Below are positions 43,577 to 55,573 of a stretch of DNA of 64,000 bases, in pieces. Position 1 is the first letter of the stretch. Each line of letters opens with the position of its first letter. Origin of the DNA: Beroe forskalii. Its lineage: Eukaryota; Ctenophora; Nuda; Beroida; Beroidae. The stretch is taken from contig WFMF01000197.1 in assembly GCA_011033025.1 (NCBI GenBank), positions 248,001-312,000 of the forward strand, in the 5' to 3' direction. The translations under genes and the position numbers were made by a program. The notes beneath the pieces are model-generated. The model made no database searches, had not been told where the DNA came from, and was given only the letters and a program-made list of their open reading frames with translations.

Positions 43577-46500
43577 GTACAGTCAAAATTGGATTTAAAA
43601 GTGGACAAATTCGACTCCAAGCGATTTTGCGTGGTTTCCATGGTTTTTTGCATGAAAAATCGATCTAGCAACTTTCCACACCTCTCCGAGTTGTGGAAAG
43701 TGCCGAAAAATCGATTTTTAGCCGAGGCGCAGCCGACTGATATGTAAAAAATCGTATCTTGGCTCAGGAAGGTCGTAGAGACTTCATCTTGGGCGGAAAA
43801 TGTGTGTAATGGCCATGTTTATATACAACTTGTTAATCTATTATTATAATCGAGAGAGGTAGTTATAAGTAGGAGCCTCCGCTCTCCCAGAAAATCTGAC
43901 AAACTAGGAGTTGAAAAACCGCGATTTTTTGCAGGGTGGTAGAAAAAAGGTGTCTTCGTATTGCTACATTCTTCTTTTTTGAGTAAAGGCTTTAGATTTT
44001 TTGTGGTTAACGCTCAAAGTTGGAAAAAGGGTCGCGAAAACATGATCGAGTTTTAGATTTGATTCACCAGTTGAGCGCGTTGTTATGGATACATGGCTAC
44101 GCGCGCAAAACTGCACGTGCATTTTCACGAAGAATCTGCCATTTCGTTGTTGTATATTTTGGAAACGTTTCCACTGTTGAAATTCATAATTTATACGTTC
44201 CCAATAGAATTTTCGAGTTCGGTAAAAAGTTTTTGACCGAAGACTAACTTATCACCGTCGTAGGAGAAATGGTAAGAGTTGTTCCATCTTTCCATTATGA
44301 AAATTAGCGGTAATTCTTTCAAGAAAACAATTCGATGGTTTGCTGCGAGAATTCGACGGAATGAGGAATTCAATTATTTACTGAAGCTAGAAGTGGGTTA
44401 TGAAAAGATAAAAAATGCAAACAATTTTGATTTTAATGAGCTCGGATTCAAATTTGTTGCCCATCTATTCTCCTAATCTGAACTTAAGATTAAAAAACAT
44501 AATTTTTGAGTTCTTCTTATTTAACAGCTGTTTGTTCGAGGTTGATATGCAATCGTAAAATTTGGTCTATATTTTCATTTATTTTCAAAGCCCTTATGTG
44601 AATATTTCGTAATTTCGTTACGTTGCACCCCCACCCCCAGTAACAAAAAATTGCATCAATGAATAACTTAGTGTAAGATATCACATTTTACACTTCCAAA
44701 CTTAAAAAAACCGCAATTGTTCATTTTATTCCAATTTCATACGTTTCAATTGTTTTTGTCATTAATTTTCATAATTCAATATTATTATTCATTAAACTTG
44801 CGTTGTGGCTCATGAATTTTGAAAATACTGCGTACTTTAATGTCCATTTTTCAACTTTTCAAGTCTAAGAAACCAGGTCCTGACTAGGGCAATTATATGC
44901 TGGCATGGTGGTGCCCTGTAGCCAGCATTGAAAGGGTCGGGTGTCCTGTGACCCAGAAGGCCCAACGGGCCTTCTAGTAAACATATGCTCTAAAATGCTC
45001 ACAAACTGAGTTATGGGCCAAAAACCATTTTTGGGGCACCCGCATGGCCTAATTTAGGTTATTTCGATATCTTGGCTCAGGAAGGTCGTAGAGACTTCAT
45101 CTTGGGCGGAAAATGTGCGCAATGAGCATGTTTATGTACAATTGTTAATAGACAAATGCTCTGAAATACTCAGGAACCGAGTTATGGGCCAAAACCATTT
45201 TGGGGCACCGCATGGCCTAATTGAAGTATTTCGATATCTTGGCTCAGGAAGGTCGTAGAGACTTCTTCTTGGATGGAAAATGTGCGCAATGGCCATGTTT
45301 ATATACGACTTGTTAATAAACATATGCTCTGAAATGCTCACAAACCGAGTTATGGGCCAAAAACCATTTTTTGGGGCACCCGCATGGCCTAATTTAGAGT
45401 ATTTCGGTATCTTGGCTCAGGAAGGTCGTAGAGACTTAATCGTGGGTAGAAAATATGCGCAATGGCCATTTTTATACACGACTTGTTGATAAACATATGC
45501 TCTAAAATGCTCACAAACTGAGTTATGGGCCCTTCATGGTTTAACGCAGGGTATTTCAGTATTTCGGTGCCTTGCCTCTTGGCTCAGGAAACATGCAGAT
45601 ATTTGGTTTTGGAGTTTTGGGTTGTGTGTGCGCAGTTTATTGACAACTTTTTAACAAACTTGCACCATAAAATGTTCGAAGGCCGAATTATGAGCCAAAA
45701 CTGGTCTCAGGACACCCATGAGTTGAATTCCATGCTTCAGCTAAGGAAGGTCGTAGAGAATTCATTTTCGGTGTGAAAACTATAACATGCATTATGCAAT
45801 GGTCATTGGTCATGTTTCTTATATACGTCATGATTTGCTCATAAAGATTTGCTCTGGAATACCAACGACTCAAAAATTCGGTTTGAGTCTAGTAGGAGTC
45901 GAATGCCAAGGCTGCAAACCAATATATATGGGCCAACCCAAAACAAAATATCTACGGCTTTACTGAGTCAAGACACCGAAATACCCTGAATTAAACCATG
46001 AGGGTGCCCAAAATGGTTATGGGCCCATAACTCAGTTTGTGAGCAATCTATAGCATATGTTTATTAACAAGTCGTATATAAACATGGCCATTGCGTACAT
46101 TTTCACACCGAAAATGAATTCTCTACGACCTTCCTTAGCTGAAGCATGGAATTCACCTCATGGGTGTCCTGAGACCAGTTTTGGCCCATAATTCGGCCTT
46201 CGAACATTTTATGGTGAAAGTTTGTTAAAAAGTGGTCAATAAACTGCGCACACACAATCCAAAACTCCAAAACCAAATATCTGCATGTTTCCTGAGCCAA
46301 GAGGCAAGGCACCGAAATACTGAAATACCCTGCGTTAAACCATGAAGGTGCCCAAAATGATTATGGGCCCATAACTCAGTTTGTGAGCATTTTAGAGCAT
46401 ATTTTTATCAACAAGTCGTATATAAAAATGGCCATTGCGCACATTTTCCACCCAAGATGAAGTCTCTACGACCTTCCTGAGCCAAGATACCGAAATACTC

Positions 46501-47183
46501 TAAATTAGGCCATGCGGGTGCCCCAAAAATTGTTTTGGCCCATAACTCGGTTTGTGAGCATTTCAGAGCATATGTTTATTAACAAGTCGTATATTAACAT
46601 GGCCATTGCGCACATTTTCCATCCAAGAAGAAGTCTCTACGACCTTCCTGAGCCAAGATATCGAAATAGCCTAAATTAGGCCATGCGGGTGCCCCAAAAA
46701 TGGTTTTTGGCCCATAACTCGGTTCCTGAGTATTTCAGAGCATTTGTCTATTAACAATTGTACATAAACATGCTCATTGGTGCACATTTTCCGCCCAAGA
46801 TGAAGTCTCTACGACCTTCCCAAGATATCGAAATAGCCTAAATTAGGCCATGCGGGTGCCCCAAAAATGGTTTTTGGCCCATAACTCAGTTTGTGAGCAT
46901 TTTAGAGCATATGTTTATCAACAAGTTGTATATAAACATGGCTATTGCGCACAATTTCCGCCCAAGATGAAGTCTCTACGACCTTCCTGAGCCGAGATAC
47001 GATTTTTTACATATCAGTCGGCTGCGCCTCGGCTAAAAATCGATTTTCGGCACTTTCCACAACTCCGAGTGTGGAAAGTTGCTAGATCGATTTTTCATGC
47101 AAAAAACCATGGAAACCACTCAAAATCGCTTGGAGTCGAATTTGTCCACTTTTTTGGCTATTTTTTGCCAGATTTGACTGTAC
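43577..47183. mobile_element. Fold-back transposon with long inverted repeats
   Basis: It starts GTACAGTCAAA and ends TTTGACTGTAC, flanked on both sides by TA (43,575-43,576 and 47,184-47,185). The outer 200 bp are inverted copies (AAGTGGACAAATTCGACTCC, CCATGG, GCCGAGGCGCAGCCGACTGA). Each arm then carries direct repeats of about 175 bp containing CTTGGCTCAGGAAGGTCGTA and CCCATAACTC on the two strands. The left arm also holds about 1.1 kb of non-inverted DNA (43,840-44,980) with two short ORFs of unknown nature. TA duplication and the GTACAGTC end fit a Tc1/mariner-related non-autonomous element. No transposase is visible. Confidence 0.85.
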
Positions 47184-47446
47184 TACACTGAAATTCCTTA
47201 TTATGATATAACGTTCAAATTATGTGACATAATTTTGGCTCAATTGAAAATACAGTATGCCATCTAAATGTATGCTAGAAACAGGCTGAAATCAGGATTT
47301 TACAATTTCACAATTCAGGCTCCATATTTGGAAACGTTCAGTTGCAAATATGGAGCCGGTTTGCAGTTAACTTCTATGCTTATGAACCCCAATTTAAAGC
47401 AAACTTAGTGTTTGTGAAACATTTCACAGTTCAAAAACGTTTAGTA

Positions 47447-47872
47447 TTAATTCTGTAAAAAATTATGTACACCAAAATTAAATATACATTGTAATTATTC
47501 AATATTACAATCTCGATTAATCTCGATTTATATATGTTATATATTATAATCTCAATTCAATTACATTATATCGGGTTTATAATGCCAAAAGTTTAGAAGA
47601 CTCGAATAAATTTTCTGTGATGAGCGGTCACGTTTAATATCACAGAATTAATAGTGCCGGCATTACATTTAAATTGGTGCTCAGCCATCTGAAACGTAGC
47701 TTTATTATACATTTAATAACTGCGTTCATAGAAATTCAATTCAAGTATATAATATACAATTTTATATATCAATGAAAAGTATGACCAATTGAATACATCC
47801 ATGAAATATCTAAGTAAATTGTAATTTAATTTAATAATTATAATAATGCTTCATATTAAATATTGATATCTA
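47447..47872. other. AT-rich spacer
   Basis: Very AT-rich. No gene seen. It is downstream of ATG13 on the minus strand and probably holds its 3' UTR. Confidence 0.5.
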
Positions 47873-49089
47873 TCAAGAAGACAAGTCATCAAACGATAAT
47901 CCATCCAGAAATTCCTCCATAGCCCGAACATCTTGTTCCACTTCACTAGGATTTACATTTGAACTCTGCGAGTCAGACTCAGAAAAGAGTTTCAATTTGG
48001 GTACACTGCTACAGTCTCGGAAAAAGGATCCAGCATCCTCGGGCGATTGTGATGCAAAGGGAGCAATAAGGACAAAACTGTCAGAAGTCATGACATCTTC
48101 TCTTTGGATCAATTCAGTGACTCTGGGAGACAGGGCTGACAAAATGGGGGAGGACTGGGGTGAAAGCGTTGCTGCAGAATTAGTAGGGAGAGTTGGTGGG
48201 GCAACTTGGCTAGATTCTCTGTCTACCGTACTTTTCACTACTGGGCTGCATGAAGACTCTGATATTGATTGCTGAGACACTTGAGAAGTGGATATGCCCT
48301 GTGAAAATGGAAAAGCAGACTCAAGAAGTGATGCAAATGGCGTCTCCCTATCATCGATGAGATTTGAAGATGTGATATCGGACAACTGGGGAATCGTTGT
48401 GTCTGCAAAGGGACAAAAGGAAGGCAATCTGGCTGCTGGAATGGAGTTGGGTCTGCCTCAACTGATTTGTTTTCAGTTATAGTAGGAACAGGTGTGGGTA
48501 TTTCAAGAGAAGTTCGATAAAAGACACTAACAGACAATGTTCCTGATGGGGTTCCAACCACACCAATCCTCTCACATTTCACACTATCTCCAAGGAGCAT
48601 TTCCACTGGCACAACTTCATCACTTATCTCATGGGATATGAAGAAGAAGCCACCATTGGTCTGTTTTCTTGTAAGACGATAGGTTGGAGTAGCTCTAGAT
48701 GCACACATAACACTTCTCAAAAGCATGCACAAGGCATTGTATACTGTAAAAGTAACTTTGACCTGTTCATACTTTTTATCGAGTGAAAAGGTCCAGATTT
48801 CAAGTGCCATAACTTCATTCTCAGAGGTATGAAGCTGAATTTTGAGACTGATAGTCTTGCCATTAAAAACATTGTTCATAATAACCTTTTCTTTGCAGTC
48901 CTCGGCAACTTTTGCACTTTCTGACAAAGTTACATTGAACCAGCTAGGAGACGTTGAACTTGATTCAGATGATAAAGCAGATCCATGACGGGAACACACT
49001 ATTGTTTGTATGGACTTGAAACAAAACTGTTTGAGATAAACTTCAAGATCTTTTTTGTCTTTACTGTTCAATGGATATGGACTGTTCAT
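47873..49089 (-). pseudogene. ATG13: ATG13 homologue, intronless with one frameshift
   Basis: Two overlapping minus-strand frames make one ATG13. Frame 1 starts MNSPYPLNSKDKKDLEVYLK at 49,089 and holds the HORMA domain: F-K-S-I-Q-T-I-V, W-F-N-V-T-L, LEIWTF, TVYNALCMLLRSVMCASRAT, PTYRLTRKQ and VGVVGTPSGTLSVSVFYRT. Frame 2, open from about 48,460 to the stop at 47,873, holds the serine-rich linker and the ATG13 C-terminal signature SDSFVLIAPF..DAGSFFRDCSSVPKL, ending EEFLDGLSFDDLSS. The total of 1,217 nt is not a multiple of 3, so one net base is missing between about 48,240 and 48,460. ATG13 links ULK1/ATG1 to FIP200 in autophagy initiation. The lack of introns beside intron-rich neighbours suggests a retrocopy, though no poly(A) tail or target duplication is clear. 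A sequencing error in a working single-exon gene is the alternative. Confidence 0.8.
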
Positions 49090-50199
49090 CAAAAACAAAT
49101 ACCAATTCACTTATATAGGGTGAAGCTTTCTGCCATATTCCATACCCTCAAAAGTATAATTCATTAGTGTGATCAAAGTGAAATAAATATCATACTGTAT
49201 GGCAATAAATCTGGGATAGCAACAGTACACAGCAATATTTGGACCTGTCTTTCAGGCAAAAATTGCTGTGTACTATGCCCTAAGGTGTGCAATATGGGAT
49301 CATTCACATATAATGTAATCATCTAGGGGGGTTCAAATGATTACATTACATGTTATTGTAAAAAGTAAAACTACTCTAACCTTTATTACGAGGGGAGGGG
49401 GGGGGGTTAAAACCAGCTAAAAATTGATGTTGTAACATGTGAACCATCCCTATTCATCGATAGCAGCCAAAATGTAAGTTGGCTATATTTGACATTTATG
49501 GCTTCTTTGCAGTGAAATAGTGAAAAATGACGATTTTTCAAATTTCAAAATTTCATATTTTCATGCGAGCCAATCAAAAATTGGCTCGCATGCAAGTTTT
49601 GTTTTATGCCCTAGAACATTGCTACCAAGTTTCAAGGGTTTTCCTCAAAAACTGTAGGAGATTTTAAAGTTGATTTTCGGCAAATGGCATTGTAAGTTCA
49701 CATGCACTGTAATTATAGGTGAAATCTTGATTTGAAAAATTCATAACTGTGGCTAGGAACAATATTTTTTGATGTGGTAAAAACCTACTGGTAGCTGGCC
49801 TTCAGCTCTATCAGAAACAACAAAAAACTGAAAATCGACCTCAGACACCCCCTCACAAAAGGATTTGTAACTCAAAAACTAGAAGAGATACAGCCTTTGG
49901 ACCTATCTCAAAAATTCAAGGATACATTTTTATATAAGAAGAGTCTTCACTGGAAAGGATAACTCCTGGCAGTATCCAAGTTGCCCAACACACTTAGTGG
50001 AATTCCACTATTGAGTTAGGAGAATTCCACTATCGACTTAGTAGACAGTTCCTAACGGGCTCATCTTCTACTTCAGCATCAAGTGCATGACAAACATCGC
50101 CATCTCACAGCTGGTTGGGTTGTAAATAAATAAATATCAAAAATTTATAAATCGCTTTAAAGCTCTAAGAGAACACTGTTTGTGACTGGAGGATCTACA
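49090..50199. other. Spacer with several inverted repeats
   Basis: No gene. It contains AGTACACAGCAAT and its complement at 49,224-49,274, AATGTAATCAT/ATGATTACATT near 49,315-49,355, and a perfect 13-bp hairpin CATGCGAGCCAAT at 49,562-49,592. Probably MITE debris. Confidence 0.55.
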
Positions 50200-50490
50200 T
50201 CCACACCAGAGTTGCAGACTGGCTAGCTGTTAACTCCACTCCCCTTGGAGGTCCTGGAGTGATACTGATAGTTGAGATGGACAAGGCTAAGTTTGGGAAG
50301 ATGAAGTACAACATGGGTGCTTACAGGGAGGGACAGTGGGTTCTTGGAGCAGTGGACAGGAACACCAATCAGTGCTGCCTTTTCATTGGCCCTAACAACA
50401 GTTGGGATGCTGCTATACTCCTTCACTTGATTCAGCAATGGATCCTCTCTGAGAGCATTATGTGCACAGATGATTGGGGAGCCCACCACC
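50200..50490 (+). mobile_element. Merlin/ISXO2-like transposase fragment
   Basis: The plus frame encodes GGPGVILIVEMDKAKFGKMK, then Y-N-M-G, GQWVLGAVDRN, and IMCTDDWGAHHHL. This matches the ISXO2-like DDE domain of Merlin transposases: V-E-x-D with K-F-G-K-x-K-Y, G-x-W-V-x-G, and the second catalytic D in S/T-D-x-W. The third catalytic residue and both ends are missing. The rest of the frame (to 50,786) is unrelated. A decayed fragment, not a working gene. Confidence 0.75.
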
Positions 50491-50883
50491 ATCTCCCGGC
50501 CTCCCTCCAAGTGCTCCTCCTGCTCCATCCAGAAACGGAGTGTCACAGTGAAGGATGGGATACAGCAGACCATATCAGAGACCAAGCTGTGTCCGAAGCA
50601 CCTTGTTCATCACACCACCCCAACTCCTCCACAACCTCGAGACAACTTAACAGACATCATCCTGGATCAACTTGTGGCAGAAGCAGACCCTTTAGCATCC
50701 TGTCTTTGGACGTCACAGCACCTGCTCCTTCTTCATCCTCCTGTCAAAGATGCCATCCAGGGTACTGGCTCCTGCAAAGAAACTGACAGAAAAATTGGGG
50801 ACCAGAGAGTGAACTTGAGCAGTACATTCAGCAGAATGATTCTGTATCAGTTGTATCATAACTATTAAAAGAATCAAAAAGTT

Positions 50884-51441
50884 CATTCCAAATGACCACT
50901 TTAAGAAGCTTTATCACACTCTCTTTGAATCGCACCTTAGTTATGGCATAACAACCTGGGGCTCCTGCTCCCCGCATAAAATTGACAAAATTTTTTCCAT
51001 TCAGAAACGGTGCCTTCGTCTTCTGTTTGGGAAAAAGCTTAACTTTGACCATGCTGAATTTTATAAAACATGTGCTAGAGTCAGATCATATGATGATCAA
51101 ATGCAACCAAAAACTTTGTACTTGAACACACTAAACCATTATTTAAGGAACACAGCTTGCTCACTGTTCAAAATCTGCAAAACTTTATTGCATGAATGAA
51201 ATCTTAAAATTAAAATATCGGTATCCAATTTCTCTTTTGTAACTTTCTAAACCTCAATGTGACCCCTAGGCAATGCAGGAAAAACCTGCTTTCATTGCCT
51301 AACTATCACCTACTCACCTCCAGGTACCAATTTTTATTTCATGGCATTGGTATCTGGAACAAATTGTTCCTGCACTCAATTTCCTTTAGATTTTTTCTAT
51401 CTCCTCAAGTTTCTTCAAAAATAAATGTAAAGAAATTTTAA
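50884..51441 (+). mobile_element. Non-LTR retrotransposon 3' end (reverse-transcriptase C-terminus), decayed
   Basis: The plus strand encodes HTLFESHLSYGITTWGSCSP, then K-I-F-S-I-Q-K-R-C-L-R-L-L-F-G-K. This is the conserved region after the reverse-transcriptase domain of CR1/jockey-like LINEs (L-x-Y-G-I-x-x-W-G, Q-K-x-x-x-R). After a frameshift near 51,110 the homology continues as FVLEHTKPLFKEHSLLTVQN and later S-R-Y-Q-F-L-F-H-G-I-G-I-W-N-K-L. Stops and the frameshift show it is dead. Confidence 0.75.
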
Positions 51442-53955
51442 TGAAAAATCAGAACAATGGCAACTCAATTCTTTGGGAGAAACACAACTTAAACTAGTTA
51501 GCAAAATCAGGTTATACTATTACCTTACTAGCTTCTTAGTAATTGTATTTAATCAGTTTTTTTTTAAATTTTTGATAATTGTTAAATAGCTTGAAGAGTT
51601 GAATAAGTAACTAATAATAATAATAATAATATCAATTTTTTACAGCACTCATTCTAAAAATATCCTTTCTTCCCATATAAAAAGAGGCAAATTCCATGTG
51701 CTGAGGGCAGACATCAAGTCAATTATGAAAACTGTTAATAGAGTCACCCACTAAGGACTAATAATAGTTATATGGTTAATTATATTGGAAACTTAATTCT
51801 CATACTTATTGTTAGTTTGGTTATTTTAATGGTTACTAACTAGGGATTTGATACCATTACAACATTATTTTATTTGGATATCATGACAACAGTTTTTATT
51901 TTCTATATAATGTATCAATTATTTATACGAAAGTCGGTTCTGTCCCACGGACGGCGAATGATGGCAGCCATGATGAGCTAAAGGCACATGTCCTTTGACA
52001 GTGATTTGATGGTGTAAGTTTGAGGAAATTTAGAAACGTTAATTTCGCGAAAAAAAAGCTTGGCCCACGCCCCCAACGGTAACCCAATATTGCCGAAAAT
52101 ATTCTCAAACCTTACGATCATAAGCAACCCATAGCGAAGGAATTTTGAAAAATTCGAAAATCTATTTTTTGCGAAAAAGGCCTCCACGCCCTTTAGGGTG
52201 ACCCAATAATTCCGGACAAAATTCTCAAAATTTTATTCATCATCGCAAAAGCAACTTGATGGCGAAGGAATTTTGAAAAAAATTGAAAGTTTTAATTTTG
52301 AAAAGGGTGGCCTCCCACGCCCCTCAGAGTGACCCAATAATTGACAAAATTCTCAAAATTTTTATTCATCATAAGCAACTCAATGGCGAAGGAATTTTTA
52401 AAAAATTCGAAATTTTAATTTTTAGTGAAAAAGGGCGTGGCTCCACGCCCCTCAGGGGTGACCCAATTGCGGACAAAATTCTCAAAATTTTATTCATCAT
52501 AAGCAACACGATAGCGAAGGAATTTTGAAAAATTTAAAGTTTAATTTTGCGGAAAGGGCGTGGCCACCCATGCCCTCAGGGTGGCCGACAAAATTTCTCA
52601 TTATTTTTCTGATTTATTATAAAGTTTTTGCAACACGATTAAATAATAATTTCATTGCCTACTTGAAATTGCTAACGCCTGCCATATATATATATATATA
52701 TATTAACAACACGCATTATATATAGTAAGATAATATGATATATAATTATTATTTATAATTTCTGCTGTTTTTCGTTAATTCAGCCTGTATTTTATTTATT
52801 TATTAATTTTAATTAAATTATTTCGTAATGCTATGGATATTTGGCAGCTACTTTATTTCGAAGTGCTATTTGATTTCAATTTAATCTAATTTAATCAACC
52901 TTGTTGAAGTTGTGCCAAAAGGTGATATTCAAGTTATTAGACAGATATTTCCCTCACCAGCAACGCAAAGCAATTGATATTAAGTTTGTATAACTACCTA
53001 AAACCTAAAATTTATTTGTATTAGGTTACTTAAATTATTACGTCATGTTACCCTATTAATATTATAATGATATATGTATATTTGCTTTTATGTTGTATAT
53101 ATGTGGTTCTTATTTTCATACCTAGTTAGGTACTAACCTATTTATAATTCATCACATTCATATGTTACCTAATTTTCATTGATGATGTTTGGTTGAAATG
53201 GTGTAAAATATAACATTTTATTGTTTTATTAACATTTTATTGTTTTACTAGAAAGGCCCGTTGGGCCTGCTAGATAAGTAGATAATACAGGACCAAATAA
53301 TAAGCTCTCAAAAAGTTTATGAAGGAGCAGAATTTACCATTATTCGTTCGTTACCTACTTTTAGTTATGCTGGACCGTGCAAGTTTTGATCATTATAATT
53401 TGCTCTTGTGTATGAAGTTTTAATCTGAAAATTTAAACCGAGTATCGTACTGTACGTTGAATCAAAGCATTGATTTACGCCTGGAGCAGCATTCCAAAAT
53501 TGCAATGTGCAATGCCCTAATTCGATTCAATTTGATTTCGATTTTGTTCAATCTTAAATTGCTGTAGTTCACAATATTTCCGTTACCATCAACTCAGCAT
53601 TGATTTAAATTGACCGACGTCTGCCACATATTTATGTATCTATGAAGAGATGCTAACGGAAATAGCCTCTACGATGCTAGCCATACCCGTTCTATATTTT
53701 CAAATCTTGAATTTCAAATGAAAAAAAGTAAACATGTCACTAAAACGCAGTAATCAACAACGTATCAAAAAGCACTCGTATAGAACTGTTCATAATCTGC
53801 ACGTGCAGATTATCTGTATCCATAACAACGGCACCTCTTTTCTCCCTTTTACCTTTGTTTCACTTGATATTGTCTTGGCAAGCTCAAATTTAATTGTGGA
53901 CAGCGGCACATACAAAAATTATTCACGTGTGACTTTACTTTATATATAAGATTAC
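51442..53955. other. AT-rich DNA with a tandem repeat
   Basis: No gene supported. The region 51,930-52,600 holds about five diverged units of 110-120 bp (GCGAAGGAATTTTGAAAAATT, CCACGCCCCTCAGGGTGACC, CAAAATTCTCAAAATT). A TA dinucleotide run is at 52,684-52,702. Confidence 0.6.
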
Positions 53956-54072
53956 TTATTTGAATTAAAAAGAAATCTTTCTTCAAGACATCAATCTGCA
54001 AGACTTTTCTCCAACTCCGTACTTGAACTCCAACATGATCCCTTTAGGTAATGCGATGTAGAGAGCAGCAGG
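53956..54072 (+). repeat. Inverted repeat, left copy (partner at 57,821)
   Basis: About 117 bp containing ATCAATCTGCAAGACTTTTC and TCCAACTCCGTACTTGAAC, repeated in reverse complement at 57,821-57,939 with a few differences. The pair encloses 3.7 kb that includes two retrotransposon parts. Confidence 0.75.
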
Positions 54073-54178
54073 ATATAAGATTACTTACAATATAATATAA
54101 GAAATATGCTAACAGTAAGAACTCCACCTGCTTAGATCTTCTAATTAGATATGCAGGAGTTTCAATTCTAGATAACAC

Positions 54179-54499
54179 TTAATTAGAAACGTTCCAATAG
54201 TAAGCACCTGAACATAAACCTTCTCTTAGACATGCAGATTTAAAGTTTTCAAGGTTACATTTAAAACTGATAATTGAATCAGAGTCACGGACAAAAAATG
54301 GTAGTTTATTCCAAATTTCCCTTATTCTCTCTGTTAGAAACCTTCTGTGTAACTTTTTGACGCCATTAGGAATAGTGGTACTAGTCTTCAAACAAGTCTT
54401 CTGCAAGAATTTTCTCCAACTCTCTTTTTTTCTCTCTACTATCTTTTTCTCTCTACTATCTTTTAATGGAAGTCCATTGCTATTTATCAGTTTTCTCAT
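54179..54499 (-). mobile_element. LINE reverse-transcriptase C-terminal fragment
   Basis: The minus frame of 106 codons ends with GVKKLHRRFLTERIREIWNK, then L-P-F-F-V-R-D-S-D-S-I-I-S-F-K, and a stop. This is the usual F-x-x-R-x-x-x-x-W-N-x-L-P ... F-K terminus of CR1/L2-like LINE ORF2. It runs on the opposite strand to the ORF1 next to it, so the two are not one element. Confidence 0.65.
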
Positions 54500-54628
54500 T
54501 GCTATTTATCAGTTTTCTTGTGCGTGTTAATTAAGCAGCTCTCTTATCAGTACATTGCAACTTGAACGCACTCAGCAAACCTTTACCTTGTTGTACACAG
54601 CTGTGTACAATTTCAAAGATTCGACAAC

Positions 54629-55573
54629 ATGGAATTCTCCTTGGAAAACCTATACAGCGTGGAGAAGGAAGTAGACTCAGTGTTCGGCGCTGTGTTTGGA
54701 GTGAACTGGACTGAGGTCAACAAAACGACAGTGACGAAATTTGACAAAGCGACTCTCACCAATCTCGTTTTGTCAGCTGTTAGTGTGCTCGGGAAAAGTA
54801 AGGAGGTGCTACGGTCAGCTGCTACGAGTGTTGAACAACTCAGAAAGGAACAGATTGAGAACCAGAAGACGTTACTCAAGCTCCAAGAAGATCTACTGAA
54901 GAGCAAAAGTGATCAAGTTGTGGAAGTGCAGAAAACCGTGAAGGATGAAATTCGGAGTTTCAGTGATGCTGTCAAGAAGGGATGTCCAGAGGCAGGCATG
55001 ACGACAACACTTGTTAAAGCTGCTGTGAAGACTGCGGTGAAAGCTGCTGTGACGGAAGACGACAGGACAAAATCATTCATGGTGTTTGGACTAGGCGAGG
55101 GCCCCGACGAGAACTTGCGGATGAAGGTGGAGGATTTACTCTATGTAAGCTGCTCAGGAGAAAAGCCCCAGTCAATGACTGTTACCGTTGGAAAGATAAT
55201 GCCGGATTCTGGGCGAGCAAGCGAAGTGGTGCTCCATAGCGGAGAAGCAGTGACAAGGGTGCTGAGGAATGCCAAAGTTTTGAGAGCTTCGACACGTTTC
55301 AGAAAGGTGTACATCGCCCCCGACAGGAGCCATGAAGAGAGAGAACAGAGGAAGAATCTCGTTGCTCAGATGAAGGAGAAAATAAGCAGCGATCCCCAAC
55401 AGTACCATTTCATCAGAAACGGTACTGTCTGCAGCAGAGACAAGGATCAGGCAGCCCCCACCTCATCAACGACCAACTCCTCCTCATCGACAGCTCGGTC
55501 TACAGCGTCATCACGAACTGTGCCCCCAGCCCAAACTTCAACACCGCGATCTCTGCATCCTAAATCGCGCTGA
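54629..55573 (+). mobile_element. Intact LINE ORF1-like protein (314 codons), ORF2 absent
   Basis: The open frame starts MEFSLENLYSVEKEVDSVFG. It has a coiled coil at about residues 75-125 (QLRKEQIENQKTLLKLQEDL), an RRM-like middle (SFMVFGLGEG ... VTVGKIMPDSGRASEVVLHS) and a C-terminal part KVYIAPDRSHEEREQRKNLV, then YHFIRNGTVCSRDK. A serine/threonine-rich tail follows. These are the features of ORF1 proteins of CR1/L2-type LINEs, which bind their RNA as trimers. The frame is uninterrupted. The next kilobase has no reverse transcriptase, so the element is 3'-incomplete or internally deleted. Host reuse is possible but unproven. Confidence 0.75.

Larger units (their letters stand above)
41004..47446. 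repeat. Segmental duplication, unit 2, interrupted by a fold-back element
   Basis: This is the second copy of the 38,205-41,003 block. The homologous sequence runs 41,004-43,574, then resumes at 47,186 (CACTGAAATTCCTTATTATG) to about 47,446. The empty site in unit 1 is at 40,731-40,735. Confidence 0.9.

Noticed and set aside
44020-44476. Two short plus ORFs inside the fold-back element
   Set aside because: No transposase motifs; lie in the non-inverted filler of one arm.
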